Under the pieces are notes generated by a model. It was not told where the DNA came from and made no database searches. It saw only the letters and a program-made list of their open reading frames with translations. A program made the position numbers and the translations under genes. From positions 1-64,000 of the forward strand of contig RCTD01000034.1 in NCBI GenBank assembly GCA_014898415.1: DNA of 64,000 bases. Direction: 5' to 3'. Below, piece by piece: positions 47,360 through 60,510 of the stretch. Every line of letters begins with the position of its first letter. Within the stretch, counting starts at the first letter, position 1. This stretch comes from Stromatinia cepivora (lineage: Eukaryota > Ascomycota > Leotiomycetes > Helotiales > Sclerotiniaceae).

Positions 47360-50300
47360 AAAAAAATAGTATATTTTAGATTTTTATTAATCCAAATCTG
47401 CTTTTATTATCTCTTTACCAAATTCAATAGAAATTTCAAATTCCTAAAAAGTATCTTTATTATCCTTTTTATTTCCAATCTTTCTTAAATGTTTAATTGG
47501 ATATTTTGTAATGAACTTTATATTTGTAATCAAACTTTTTGATAATTACTGAATACAATTTGAATGACGAATAAAGACTTTTGGTATTATAGGCTTTTGC
47601 CCAATATTGAAAGGGTGATTCTTTTTTTTACTATTAAATTTTGCAAAAGGTTTTTTTATTGAAAAGTGATTCATTTATTCTTTATTTGATTTATAATCTA
47701 TATTAAAGATTGAAACAATATCTTATATTCCAAAAGGTTTAATTGAGGATAGATTAGATAATATTATAAATTAATTCTGAATTGATTTTCGTTCTACAAT
47801 TTCTTTTCCTTTTCCAATGAATTTCTTTGATATAAATTAAGGTTTCCTAATAAGGGATTCTTTATTAATTAAATTCACAATCTTTCAATTGCCAGCATTT
47901 TTTTTATCAAGAAATTCATTATCTTTGAAATCCTTATCACAAAAAGTTTCTTGCTTTTATAAAGGTATATTATAATTTACAAATAATAATTGATTTTTCT
48001 ATTATTTTTTTTTATTTTGAAATATTTCAATTTGAATAACCAAATCCATTATTACAAAATTATATTATCATTTATATTAAAACTCGAATTTATTATTATT
48101 AATTTTGAATAATTTATTTATTATTTCTTTAATAATATTAGAATCCCAAAATAAATATTTTAAAAGAATTATAAAAAGATAATCTTATAGAACAAAATTA
48201 ATATTAAAAAAAAAAATTGGGGGATATAAAGGTTTTCTTTATTAAATTCATTTAATTTAAAAGAGATAATTTGATTTTAAAAAGATCTCCAAAAGTTTTT
48301 GTAAAAACTATTATTCTTTATATTTTTTTCGTTCGAAACTATAATAAAATAAAAGATCGATATCAAAATCAATCTATAGGATTTAGAAAAACCAATATCT
48401 CTCAAAATAACATTTAATTGTATTATAATTACTCAGGATTCAGATTTAATTAAGATCCTTCAATAAAACTAATTCTTTCATTTAATCTTCTGGAAAGTTT
48501 TCTTTTTTATTATTTAATCAAAATTATATTATAATTAATAGATAAAAAAATGCTTTTTTAAAAGTTCCCGAATTAAATTGTTATTGTTATTTAACTTATA
48601 AAAAATAAGGATTTGATATTCTTTATAAAAGTTTTTAATCGATTTCTTTAGTTTAAGAAGATTGATTATAATAATTACTCTTTTTGAAGTTTCTTTTTGT
48701 TTGCCTTTAAAAATTAAATAGAAAAGATCAAAAAAAGAATAATAAAGATTAAATTTCTTATTATAATCAAGAAAATATAATATAAATAAAAATACTAATA
48801 TAAAATAAAACTCTTTATTTTTTTGAATATAAATAATAGTATATTATAAAACAAAATTATATCTTAAAAAGAATTGAATAATTGAAAAATAATAATTCGG
48901 AAATGAATCTCCTTTAAAGATTTCGCAGAAATATTATTTATAGATAACAAGAATATTTTTGTAAACATTTTATAAATCAAATTTATTTTTTTGTTCGAAG
49001 ATATATTGAAATAAAGAGATATATAGAATAAATTGGTTTTTAAAAGATTCTTTATTTAATAATTTTAGTAAAAAAAAGTTATTTTTAAGAACTTCATTAG
49101 AATTAAAAGAATAAAAACTTTTTATCGAATTGAATCGATTGAAGCCGAGGATTTGCTTTGATCATTTCAAAGTTAAGAATTGATATAAATGAAATCAAAA
49201 ATAAAATACTTTTATCAATTTTATTTTATCAATATATTTTTGATTCCTAACAATAATAATCAATCTGTTTTATAATTCCTTAATCGAAATATACTTCGAT
49301 TTTAAATCGAGAAACTTTGTCAAAATATATAAATAATATATATATAAAGTATTTATAATAATTTATTTTTCTAATAATACAATAATTTTCTATTCTATTT
49401 AATCAACAATATATTCATTATTTATCAAAAAGTACTATCCTTTTTCAAATTGATAATTTAAATTACAAAAATAATTTTTCAATTCCTATAAAGAATTTAA
49501 GATTGTTTTAAAATTGTCAGAAATTGAATTGTTATTGTCTGAAACAAATTTAGCATTATAATCAATTATATAATAATGAAATATAAATTTGTTCAGAATA
49601 AATAAATGAAAAAGAGCTTTTTTCGAAAAATTAAAATGATAATCTTTCTTTTTTTATTTATCGATATTCACAATTATAGATTCCGAAATTGATACAATCG
49701 CTTAGGAATAAAGAAATCAGTATATACAAAGGATATCTAATATAACAATTATTTCCAATTATTCCTTAATATTAAATTCCTTTTCATCATTATCATTATT
49801 AAGGGATACCAGAGCAGTTTCTATAATAATCATTTCACAAATAAATTTATCTTTTTATTAAATTTCAAAAAGATTTTCGCTTTTATAATATTCTTTTAAA
49901 AACCCGAGGTTATCAAAAATGAATTTATAGATTCTGAAAACAGAATTCTATACAAAATTGTAAAAAAGAGATATCCAATCTTTTTTGTTTTTTATATCAA
50001 TATTTATAATAAATCTATATATAATATAGAAATCTATAAAACTATACTTTTTGACTCCTTTGCTTTTCTTTTGTATAAAATATTTAATTATATATCTATT
50101 CAAAAACTTTATAAGAATTTAAAGATTAAGATGAAAAATATAATAAACTATATTCATTTTTATTAAAATATTATTTAAATTTATATCTTTTAATCAAAAA
50201 CAAATGAGAACTTTTCCTTAAATAATTATTCAAATTCTTTCAAGATTTTTAAGATCTTTTTTGGCTTCATTATAATATTATTCAACAAATTAAATTATAT

Positions 50301-50763
50301 TATTGTTTTTAACAAAATAATCGATTTTAGAGAAATCAATCGTTTTATAGAATTTCTAACCTTTGATCCGATTTTTTATTTTATTTATAAAGTCTTTAAC
50401 AAAATCAGCAATATTTATAGAGTAATTGAATTATTATTCAAAAACATTATATTTTTCCTTAATTTTAAAAATTTCAATAAATACAAATACTTTGATTTTG
50501 TTATTAAAAAAATAATTTTTATATTAAATAAAAAAAGAGATATTATTATTAATAGAATAAATGGTTATAATCTGATTAGATTTTTTTTTAGATATTATAT
50601 CAAAACTTAAATGAAAGTTTATATAAATAATAAAATAAATACAAATAAAAAATTAATAACTTCAAATTAAATTATTAAAAAAAATAGATTTAAAAAGAAA
50701 ATATTGAATTATTCAAATATTGTTCAGGAATTATTCACAAATTGTTCAAAAGCAAAATCGATA
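47360..50763 (-). pseudogene. F2 third ORF downstream of integrase
   Basis: Minus-strand counterpart of the F1 ORF3. Readable parts, from its start near 50275, are KKDLKNLERI, DFYIIYRFIINIDIKNKKDW, ISLFYNFVQNSVFRIYKFIF, KEYYKSENLFEI, then IVNIDKstopKKKDYHFNFS and HYYIIDYNAKFVSDNNNSIS (about 49500-50060). They align with F1 with conservative substitutions, as expected for a shared protein. Near 47426-47560 it has 45 codons absent from F1 (HLRKIGNKKDNKD-type basic stretch). No family recognised; function unknown. Confidence 0.6.
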
Positions 50764-50767
50764 ATAT

Positions 50768-51059
50768 TGTGAGAAAGTTGGGATATCAAGGCCTAACACA
50801 TAGCTAGTTTGTAATTATATGATTATATAATTCTTCGTAGTTAGATATAAAAGAAAGTTCTGTTCCCTTTTTCTTGAAAGAAATCAATCGTTTTTCTATT
50901 AATCTTTTTGTATTTTATTTATATACAATTCAAATCATTATCTAAATCTATTAGTTTTATTACTTGAAGCCTTTACAATATAATTTGATCAGTTCCAATT
51001 CCCATTTCCCCTTGCAGTGTACTATCGGGACGTATGTATCTCGACCTACCTCTTTCACA
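50768..51059 (+). repeat. Solo LTR of the F family inside F2
   Basis: 292 bp from TGTGAGAAAGTTGGGATATC to ACCTCTTTCACA, flanked by ATAT at 50764-50767 and 51060-51063. At the equivalent place F1 reads GATAGTATAATAAG without insertion (around 42935-42950). No internal sequence is associated, so it results from LTR-LTR recombination of a former full element. It is in the same orientation as F1 and opposite to F2. Confidence 0.93.
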
Positions 51060-51063
51060 ATAT

Positions 51064-53467
51064 AATAAGTTTTTTCAAAAAGAATTCAAATACTTTTCCT
51101 TTTTCAAAGATTATAAAGCTTTTCTTATCGAATTTCTTAATTGATAATTAAAAGTTTATAATAATAATTTCTTTTTAATTTATTATATTTGCTTTTTTTC
51201 TTCTAATTTTATATCGTTTTGCAATTGAATAAAGAATAATTTTTAATTATTTGTTATTTTTTATTTGGAAGATTATAGATATTTAGAAACTCGATTTTTT
51301 TGGTTTATTTATTTATACAAATTTTTAGAATTGTTATTTATAAAGAGATCTGAATATAAAATGTATTTTTTAAAACAAATGTTTGTATAGATTTTATTAA
51401 ACAAAATACTATTCATTTTTTCAAAAATGTATATAAAAAGATTCTTCAATTTTTTTGTTATTTTATAAGGTTTGTATTATTTGAAAATAAATTTTGTATT
51501 ATAAGATATATCGATTTTTGATTAGAGATTGTAGTATAAAATTATATTTTTAATTCGAATATTCTTATTTAATATTTTGTAATCGAAATTATATCGAAGT
51601 TTATTATTTTCTTTATAATATTGTTTATAAAGGATTGCTTTTTTAATATTTTTATTTAATATTTTTAATTGTTGTATTTTAATAACCAATAAATCTTCTT
51701 GAATTCATATATTTTTTTAATCAAGAATCCTTTAAATCGTATATATAATTTCAAAAAATAATATAGTTTTCTATTTATAGATCAATTCAAATGATGTTTT
51801 GTTTATTGATTTATGAATTGAGATATAATTAGTGAATAATATTATTTCTAATTATTCAGATTATTTATATTTTTTTTGTAATAAATAGGAAAATACTTTT
51901 ATAATAGAATAATAATTTTTTTTCATTATTTCATTGATTTATAAATGATAGATTGATATTTTGATTTTATTGATTCTATATTTTTTGTAATAAATAAGTA
52001 TAGTATTTTTATTTTTAGATTCTTTATTTATAATGATTTCTTCAAAAAGATTATAATGATAAATTACTTTATAAAAGAATTTAGTAATTATTTCTAAAAT
52101 AATATTCTACAAAACTTTAATTTCTATTTAATCATTCAAATCTTTTTATAAAATAATAAAGTATTTGAATCTATAATCGTCAAGTATTTTTGTAATATCT
52201 ATATCAACTTTATACCAAATATCTAAAATCCAAATAACAATCATTAATTCATTTATTTGTTTGAATAATTTGAATTGATAAACAGAATAAAAAATCATTC
52301 AATTTTTTATATTCTTATATATTCCATTCTATTAATGACAATTATATACTTTAATATACAATAATTCTAAACCTTTGTAATCCAATTCTTTATATACTTG
52401 AATTATAATTTTTGCTTTTTCAATTAAATCGTTGTTTATTATTATATAAACAAAAAGTAATCTATCTCTTTGGATTCTGAATAGATAATAATTCTTTATA
52501 TAGAAATTAAAAGTTTTCTTTTTGAAAATTTGTCAATCCTTTATTGATATATTTTTAAGTTTTTGTAATGTAATAATATATTAAATAATTATTTGTATTC
52601 TTTCATTTCCACCTTTCAAAATTTAAGATGATCTTAAAATTTTGAAATCATTTATATTTATCATTAAATCTATTTATAACAAATTTAAATTTATAATAAT
52701 CGAATTATCAATATCTTCTTTATATTCCTCATTAATATTATTCGAAGCAATTCGCAATCATTATAATAAAGTATCTACAATAGTGTTTTTGTTTTTAGGA
52801 ATATATTTGATATCAAAATCGAAAAACTTGATTCAAATAATCTATTTTATAATCAAAATATTAAATAGATCTATAATTACTCTATTTAATTGAATTACAA
52901 ATATATTCGTATTAATTTCTAAAAGAAAATGAATATTATAAAGATCTTTTTTATATTTTTATAAAACTTTGAATATTTCTCTGTATTCTTTTTTAATAAT
53001 ATTATAATTCTGTTCAATATGATTCTATATATTATTTTTATATTTAATTATAGTATAAGATTTATTATTATATATTTGATCTAAAACAGCTCCTTATTTT
53101 ATCAAGTTAATATCGACAACGAGTATAATAATTCTAATTCCAAATAAATAAATTAATGAAAGAAGGATTGAAACCAAAGTTAATTTATCTTTTAGCAAAA
53201 TCATTATAATATTATAATTAATAATCCAAATGAATTTTATATTTTTCTTTAATAATATATAAAGAGGCTTTATAATAATAATGAAATTCTTTATTCAAAA
53301 TCGATAAAAGATATATATTTTAAAGAACATTCTAATTTTATAGTTGTTTGAGCAAAATGGTTATTCAAATATCTTGATGATTTTGGTAATATCGGGATTT
53401 CTTCTTTCAGAATTGATATAATAATCTATAATTCGGATTTTATTATAATACTATTTGGATTTGATAT
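51064..53467 (-). pseudogene. F2 integrase, RNase H and RT end
   Basis: Reversed match to F1 40535-42940. The integrase core falls at about 51866-52102 and RNase H at about 52500-53100. The plus-strand frame 52642-52893 is the shadow of RNase H, as in F1. Stops are denser than in F1. The piece ends at GATAT (53463-53467), where E2 entered the RT coding region. Confidence 0.8.
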
Positions 53468-53749
53468 TGTGATGCACAAAAGCTGTAGTAAAGCTGAATA
53501 AACAGGGTCAATTATATTCTTTAGAATCTACAACTGAAGAATTATGGTTCATAAGGAGCAATTAGATATATATATATAAATATTCATTTGTAGACTATAG
53601 AATTGTATATAAGCATTATTAAGATTACCATTTTATTATACTAAATTATATGATTTATAATATATATATACAGATAATCAATTTATAAATTGATATAAAA
53701 GATAAAAAGTATTATATAATTAATCTCTTATAATTCACGATTCGTGATA
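53468..53749 (-). repeat. 3' LTR of E2
   Basis: Plus-strand ends TGTGATGCACAAAAGCTG and CACGATTCGTGATA. Strongly mutated in the half next to the polypurine tract, less in the first 80 bases. Confidence 0.92.
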
Positions 53750-53766
53750 CTACCCCCCCCTTCGGA
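53750..53766 (-). promoter_or_regulatory. Polypurine tract of E2
   Basis: CTACCCCCCCCTTCGG on the plus strand, so CCGAAGGGGGGGGTAG precedes the 3' LTR on the minus strand. Confidence 0.85.
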
Positions 53767-54850
53767 AAAATTCATCCTTGAATATTTCATTCCTTTATTC
53801 TATTACTATTTTATTAGAAATCAGATTCTGTGAAGATTTATAAGCTCTAAATCAATTAGATTGATTATTTTGGTTGATTTGGTCAATTTACTGAAAATTA
53901 ATCAAATTGACCAAATTTATCGATCAAATTGATCAAAATGATGAATGAATTGATTAAATCAATCAAATCATTTATTAATTGGTTAAATTAATATTAATTT
54001 GTATTCTTTTTAATTTGGGGAATCTTTAAAAGGAAAAAGTTTCAATAAAAAAGGGAAGAAGATTGAATTATAATATAATGATGATAAATAATTAATATAA
54101 TTAATTCTGAAATCGATCAAATTAATCGATCAAATTGATCAAATCAATTAATTTGAACGAAATCGATAGGGGTAATATTATATTTCGTTTTTATTATATT
54201 TAAACTTCCCTTTATATGATTTTTGAAATAATTATAGATATAAGTTTTTTGAAATATATTGCCTTTGTATTATTTTGGTAATAGTAGTTCATTTATTATA
54301 TAGAATTCGGGTTATATATATATACAATTAAATTCCCTTGAATTTGTATAGATTTTCGATCCTTTTATAATTATATATATATACATTATTATAAAATTAT
54401 AATATTTAATCTGCTATATTAAAGAATACTTTTCTTTTCCTTAATTTTATAAATGAATTATTATTTATATAATTATAATTATTCTTTTTGTTTTTATAAA
54501 GTTTTATTTAATTAATTAATCGATTAAAAGGATCAAGCAATATTGAATTAATTAAATGAAAATCGTATAGAAAGTATAATAATGTTTTAAGATTTGAAAT
54601 AGGATATTAGATAAAATTAGTATTGTTATTAAATTACGAGATTTTGTATAATAAGGTTTTTTGTGTTTTCTTTATTATTAAGATTTTCTTTATTTTCTAT
54701 TTTGAATTATCAATTATATTAATAGACAGAGATGATTCGAGTATCTGATTAAAAAAAGGATTATTATATACTTTATATAATCAATCTAAAAGGAAAACAA
54801 AATGAATTTTCATTATAATCGAAAATTCGAATTTGAAAAAGCTCCCAGAT
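53767..54850 (-). other. E2 3' region with repeated GATCAA/TTGATC motifs
   Basis: No domain recognised. Between 53850 and 53999 and again at 54112-54158 it is a cluster of short repeats and inverted repeats of the type ATCAAATTGATC, for example ATCGATCAAATTGATCAA. Reading in any frame gives Ile/Asp/Leu-rich low complexity. It may be the remnant of a repeat-containing C-terminal tail of integrase or of the 3' UTR. Confidence 0.55.
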
Positions 54851-55998
54851 CGATCAATGATCTTGAATCTTCTTTGAATTAGGAAATCCAGCTTTTTGGA
54901 TAGTTTTTGAATAAAGTAATTCTTTATATTGAACTATATATAATCTTCGATATCGAAATCGATTTTATATTAATAAATATTTATGGATTTCGATATCTTG
55001 ACTTGAATATACAATAAACCTTCTTTTGTTTTTACAAAAGTTAATCTATTATATTCTATATATATATAGATATTATATATATTTATATTGTTTATTAACT
55101 TATTAACATCTTTCTTCCATTTCTATATATATTTCGGTATATACCTGTATAGAGTTTCATAGGGTATAAGCCCTTCTAAGAAATTATATAAAAAAGTAAA
55201 TTATATATAATCCATTATAAATAGGAATTCTAATTAATCATCTTAATAATAACTAACAAACAACCTTAACCATTATTGAAGATATTAATTATAGATTTCA
55301 ATTTGATCATCGATTTGGAAATAATAAGTAATAGATAATTTGAAATCGATTCTTAAAATTTGATTGAATTCCTTTCAAAACTGTAATATAAATTGGGGGC
55401 TACAATCTGATATTATAATATTAAAGGGACTATAATATCGATATATATAATAAAAATATAATTATATTTAAACTCGAATATTAATTGATTTATAATAAAA
55501 TATAAAAATAGTTTGCTTTATTAATTAATCAATAATAATTAAAATATTGTTATATTTATATTTATTCTTATTAAAACTATAATAATCTATAATAATATAT
55601 TGTTATACTCGATTAGAAATTGGAAATGAATATAATAAACCAGGGATACAATTATATAAAATAGAATTATATTTATAGGTATAACAATTGCATATATATC
55701 TGATTATAATATTATACATTCTGAACCAATAGTATTATTAAAATAATAAAAAATAGGTTTTACTTATATTAAAATGAATAATAGAAACGGAATTATAGAT
55801 TTTACAAATCAAATAAATTCGAAGATTATCAATATCGAGTATCACCAAACAATTATTATAAAGCAAAAGATCATTTTGAAATAATATATACTTATAATCT
55901 TGAATAGTTTGCATTCTGAATGTTAACAAATTATCTATAATTTTATTTGCTTTGATGATATAATTAATTAAATCGAATCGAGGAACGATTTCATTCAA
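54850..55998 (-). pseudogene. E2 integrase
   Basis: The first part is open for 86 codons (55738-55998): MNEIVPRFDLINYIIKANKI, YILFQNDLLLYNNCLVILDI and then LRIYLICKIYNSVSIIHFNI followed by SKTYFLLF. This is the known gypsy N-terminal zinc-binding region ('L....H....HPG..KT..LL'), with one His kept. Further on the frame reads EGLIPYETLYRYIPKYI near 55130-55190, where the family has 'G.TP.E...G', and KTKEGLLYIQVKI at the C-terminus. Catalytic Asp motifs lie in an eroded stretch (55300-55730). Confidence 0.8.
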
Positions 55999-56049
55999 AT
56001 CGATATTAATAATCGCTATTTTATTTAAATAATACTTTTATAAAGTTTT

Positions 56050-56660
56050 TCTTATAATTTCGATATCAATTTGGTTATTTTTAATAAACTATTAAAAGCA
56101 ATTTTTCTTTTTGATATAGTTTTAAAGGTTCAATTCATTAATTCGATAAATTAAGGTATCGATAAAAGGATTATCTTTTCCAGAATAATATATAATGATA
56201 AAGTTATAATCGATTAGAATCTTTGCTTAGTGAGTTTATCGGACATTAAGAATCTTGATAATTATAAAATATTCGAAAATCTTATAATCAATATAAATCT
56301 TGATTTTATATAATGAATTAACGAATTCTGCTTTTCAATAATTAAAAGATCAAATGATTGATAGTATTTCCTTATTATAAACTTTGTAATTCAATTTAAC
56401 AATAATTATGATTTTGAAGAAATAAATTATAAAAAACTAATCTTTGTTATATTATTATAATAATATATTAACAATTATTTTATTAAATATATTTATTTCG
56501 AATATATAAAAAAATCAATAATTATAATATTATAGGAATAAAATGAAAATAAGCTTTTTCTTTAAGATATTAAATATGTTTTGGTATATTTCGTTGAATA
56601 TAAATCTAATGTTTGTTTTAATAAATTTGTTAAGAAATTTTGTTATTATATTATAATTCT
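56050..56660 (-). pseudogene. E2 RNase H
   Basis: Minus-strand reading gives VQIYTDHK-like IKIYIDYKIFEYFIIIKILN, then VRstopTHQAKILIDYNFIII and YYSGKDNPFIDTLIYRI. The known pattern is 'I.TDHK.L.YF...L..RQ.R....L..YNF.I.YRPGK.N..AD.LSRR'. The third catalytic Asp is kept and the 'RPGK' Pro is changed to Ser. It connects directly to the integrase open stretch. Confidence 0.85.
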
Positions 56661-57480
56661 TAATAAATCATCGATAAAAATTATAAAAACTAAAGAATAA
56701 TTGAATCCCTTTTATTATTATCGAAAAGATTCAATTCTCAATTATCTTAATCTTTTCAGGATTCATTTTTATTTCTTTAATAGAGATAATAAAATTTAAA
56801 TATTTGATATATATAATATTGAATTTATATTTCTTAAGATCCATTTATAAGCCAACAATTTCTAATCATTCAAAAATTAGTTTAATATAAATTTGATATT
56901 TTTTTTCGTTTTCGAAATAGATTAAAATATTGTTGAGATATATTGTATAAAAGATATTTAAATAATTAAATAGAATATTATTTATATAATACTAATAGAT
57001 TGCAGGATTATTTATTAATCTGAATAGTATAATCTTGTATTTGTATAATCTATATCGGATTCGAAAGATAATATATTTTTCCGAAATAAGATTCATTTTT
57101 ATATAATAGAAAATTTAATAAATATCGAATTTGATAAAAACTTTAATATTAGAAAATCGAAAAAGTATTTTATTAATTAAAGGAAAGGGATACTGATTTT
57201 TATATATTAAGGAATTTAATAATCTGAAGTTTATATAAAACCTTAAATTATTATTAGGTTTTTTAACAAATAAAATAGATATAATATAAAAAATTTGATT
57301 AAATTCAATAAAATCTTTGTTAAAATTATTTATAATATATTTTTTAATAATTTCTAATTATTTTAGAGATATTTTATAAAATAAATTATAATATAAAACT
57401 TATTCTTCTTTATTTTTTAATATGATTTTATAATTATAAGATTGGTTAAAAAATAAAATATTTGATTTATATTTGAAAAA
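56660..57480 (-). pseudogene. E2 reverse transcriptase
   Basis: Reads DYLNIFYTIYLNNILIYFEN with the catalytic box at 56929-56940: Y-L-N-N where the family has Y-L-D-D (or Y-L-D-N). Then come IYIKLIFE, stop, LEIVGL, stop, MDLKKYKFN and FIISIKEIKMNPEKIKIIEN, the known 'GL.....KC.F...E..FLG..IS..GI...P.K' sequence of gypsy RT. At least four stops. Upstream fingers-region motifs between 57100 and 57480 are faint. Confidence 0.85.
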
Positions 57481-60228
57481 AGTTTAATGATATTATCGAT
57501 ATTCAAATAATATTTTAGATTCTGAATTAATTTTGGTTAATATTTGATCGAGTTTCTTTCGAACTTTTATATTCTTAAATTCGATCAAAACAATTAATAT
57601 TTTCTTTTTCGTATATTATTTATTTCATTGAAAGTCTATTATATTATTAAATTCTTTTAAAATAATAATAAAGAATTCAATTTGTTTATTTTTTTTATAT
57701 TCTAATTGGAATTTATTAAATTTGAATATATATAAATCAAGGATTTTGGGTAATATATAAAGGAAATATTTATAAATCTATAATAATAATATAATTAATT
57801 GAAAAAGAGATAAATTGAATTTAAAAAGAATTAGGATTTCTTCCTTTTCAATAAGAATCTATATTATATTTATATTTGAAGATTCTTATTATATATTATC
57901 AATTATAATTGATCTATTTAATTATGAATCTTTTCGATTCTAATATTTTTTGAATTGATCATTTTATTGATCAATATTTTATTAAACTAATCGATTGATC
58001 TTTTATTTATAAAAGAATAATTAAATAACAAAAAGATTATTTGAATAGAAAATAATATAAAGTTTCTTTTTAGATTATTCAAAATATCGATTAAAATAAT
58101 TAAACTTTATTTGAGTTTTTGATAATCAAAATTTATCTAAAATAATATTATAATTTTTTAATTTAATAATAAAGAAAGGAATAAAAGATTATTTATAATT
58201 ATTGATTATTAAATTAAGGAATATAAAATGAATAATAATATAATCTTATATATCATTATACTCTTTAATTTTAATTGAAATTTTAAACAATATAATTCTT
58301 GATTTAAATATAAGAAATAAATAAATAAAAAGTATATTATTAATAAAAACAAATTCATTTGTTTTAAAATCAATAAATACTTTTGATTAATAAATATAAT
58401 TATTTTTCGAAAGATTATAGAAAAAAATGAATACTTTTCCTTCTATAAGTTTGATTAAATCAAGAAATCTTATATCTTATATAATACTTAGAATAGAAAT
58501 AGAATCTAAATGTTTAATTTTAAATACTTTTCTTTTTCTAAATAAGTATTCTATATAACTTCAATTATAATTTTTAAATTGAAATTTTTTTCAGTATTTC
58601 GATATTCTTTGAATTCTTTTATTTTTTTTTATATTGTTTCGATTTCATTGAGATTATTAATATAAAGTGTTGATATATATATTATTCTAGAAAAAGGAAA
58701 AAATAATAAATATTTGAAGTTTGAATAATTATTGGATATAGTAGGGCCGGTATATCCGGGAAAAATATTCTGAAATAGAAATGATTTCAGGAATATAAAG
58801 ATTCCAAAATTGAAATTGTTAAAATTTTAAAAAGATTATAAAAGATTTATAATAATTATTAATTTGTAAATAATTATAGGGGTTTCTTGATTAATATAAT
58901 ATTAATTTCGTTTTTATAATAAAACTTCGTTTTGATTTATTCTAATAAATATATTTATAAATTTTTTTATAATCTTATAATTCTTAATAAATATTATTAT
59001 TATTTACAAAAGAAAATTGGAAATCTTTTATTCAAAATTCCTGAATAAAATTTTATTATTAATAATCTTCATTTAAATAATAAATAATTTGAATTTTCTA
59101 TATTATTTTAAGAAATTGCTATATCGAATTGTATTAAATATAATCCACATTTTATATTAAAAACGGATATCATCGATTTCAACCGGATTCCAATAAATCA
59201 TTATAAACTATTCGATTAATTCGAATACTATAAATCAGGGTATTTATATATAAAGAATATAACAATATATTTATATTTTCGATTCGATTTAATTAATTAT
59301 ATATATATAATATTATATTTTATTTTTAAATAATATAATATATAATTCGAATTGTTTTATAATTAATAATTACTACAAATTAATTTTAGATTCAATATTA
59401 TCGTTAAATTTAGTAATAAGATTTGTAGGTTTTGATATATATATATTTTGCTGTAAATTATAATTAATATGAAAATACAATTTTGATCGATTAGATTAAT
59501 TTCTTGAATAAAAGAACTTTTGATTATTAAATAGATCATCATTTTCTAAAAAAGAAGGAGAATTTTTAAAGGACTTTGAATAATTAAATTGTTTGATCAA
59601 AGTTTTCTTTTTTTGATTTTAGGATCTTCGGATTTGTTTGAATAAAGATCCTTAAATTTCGATTAAAAGAATAAAGAAAGTTTTAGATATTATTATTGAT
59701 TTAAATATTTATATAAATATTATTTAGGATTTAAAAGGAAATTATATTGTTATAAAACTTATCATTATTATAACTTTTAATTATCGATTCTTTTTTTTCA
59801 AATTCATAATTATTATATAAAGATTTTATAATTGTAATGATGATTCGAAAGAAATAATTGAATTACTGAAAGTATCGATTTTATATATTGAAATCTTCTC
59901 TTTATTAATCTTCTTTTTTCTAATAATAATGTTATCCAATCCTATATTTATATTTTCTTCGAAGGGTTGTTGAAATAATTAAAGAAAAAGAAAGGATTCT
60001 TCAGAATATACTTTCGAAGATTTGGAGTATATAGAAGAAGGAGTTCGTTGTATTATAAAAGTAATAGTATACTTTTAAAAGGATTTATCTTTATCGATTA
60101 AATCAGAATAGATCTTTTTCCTTTGAATATAACATTTATAAAAGTTTACTTAAGAAAGTATTATTAAAATAAAATATTATTTGGGAGGCTACCAGATGGT
60201 TGGATACTTATAAATGAATTGTAAATAA
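57480..60228 (-). pseudogene. E2 gag and protease region
   Basis: Between the 5' LTR and RT there is 2.7 kb with no readable motif; the first 1.5 kb (58700-60228) matches E1 34002-35560 in reverse, including CCCGGATATAC near 58750. Protease should lie at about 57.6-58.4 kb but no Asp-Thr/Ser-Gly could be identified. A second small GATCA/TTGATC cluster is at 57935-57992. Confidence 0.55.
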
Positions 60229-60510
60229 TATAATGTATAAAAACTATAATAGAATTGAATAAATAGGGTCAATTATATTCTTTAGAATTTATAATTGAAG
60301 AACTATAGTTTGTAAAAAACAATTAAATATATATATACAAATATCTATTTATAAACTGCAGGGTTATGTATAAGCGTTATTAGGGTTATCATTTTATTAT
60401 ACTAAATCGTATGATTCGTAATGCATGTGTACAGATGATCAGCTCATAAATTGATATAGGAGATAAGAGGTATCACGTGGTTAGCCTCCTGTGGTTCACG
60501 ATTCGTGACA
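60229..60510 (-). repeat. 5' LTR of E2
   Basis: From TATAATGTATAAAAACTATAATAG (mutated TGTGATGCACAAAAGC) to GGTTCACGATTCGTGACA. The outer 90 bases (60420-60510, with TCACGTGGTTAGCCTCCTGTGG) are unmutated. Followed by the TSD GATAT. Confidence 0.92.

Larger units (their letters stand above)
53468..60510 (-). mobile_element. E2: gypsy element, 7043 bp, inserted in F2
   Basis: Minus-strand Ty3/gypsy element with 282-bp LTRs at 53468-53749 (3') and 60229-60510 (5') and TSD GATAT (53463-53467, 60511-60515). Order along the minus strand is gag, RT, RNase H, integrase and a 1-kb 3' region with a G-run polypurine tract. It is the youngest insertion of the nested chain by position, though it too is heavily mutated. 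E1 is the same family on the plus strand. Confidence 0.93.

Noticed and set aside
52642..52893. 83-codon frame shared with 41099-41350
   Set aside because: The two copies are similar because both are antisense to the RNase H of F2 and F1; no independent evidence of coding.
53750..53766. C-run as an assembly or sequencing artefact
   Set aside because: It is at the exact place of a polypurine tract and equivalent G-runs precede the 3' LTRs of B and C.
53850..54160. CRISPR-like array
   Set aside because: Repeats are 6-12 bases, irregularly spaced and partly inverted, without spacers; the setting is a eukaryotic retroelement.
33720..60510. One giant element, or a palindromic duplication, bounded by TGTCACGAATCG and its complement
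   Set aside because: The two ends are the 5' LTRs of E1 (plus) and E2 (minus). E2 has its own 3' LTR and GATAT duplication, and F1 lies in E1 while E2 lies in F2, so the halves are separate insertions.
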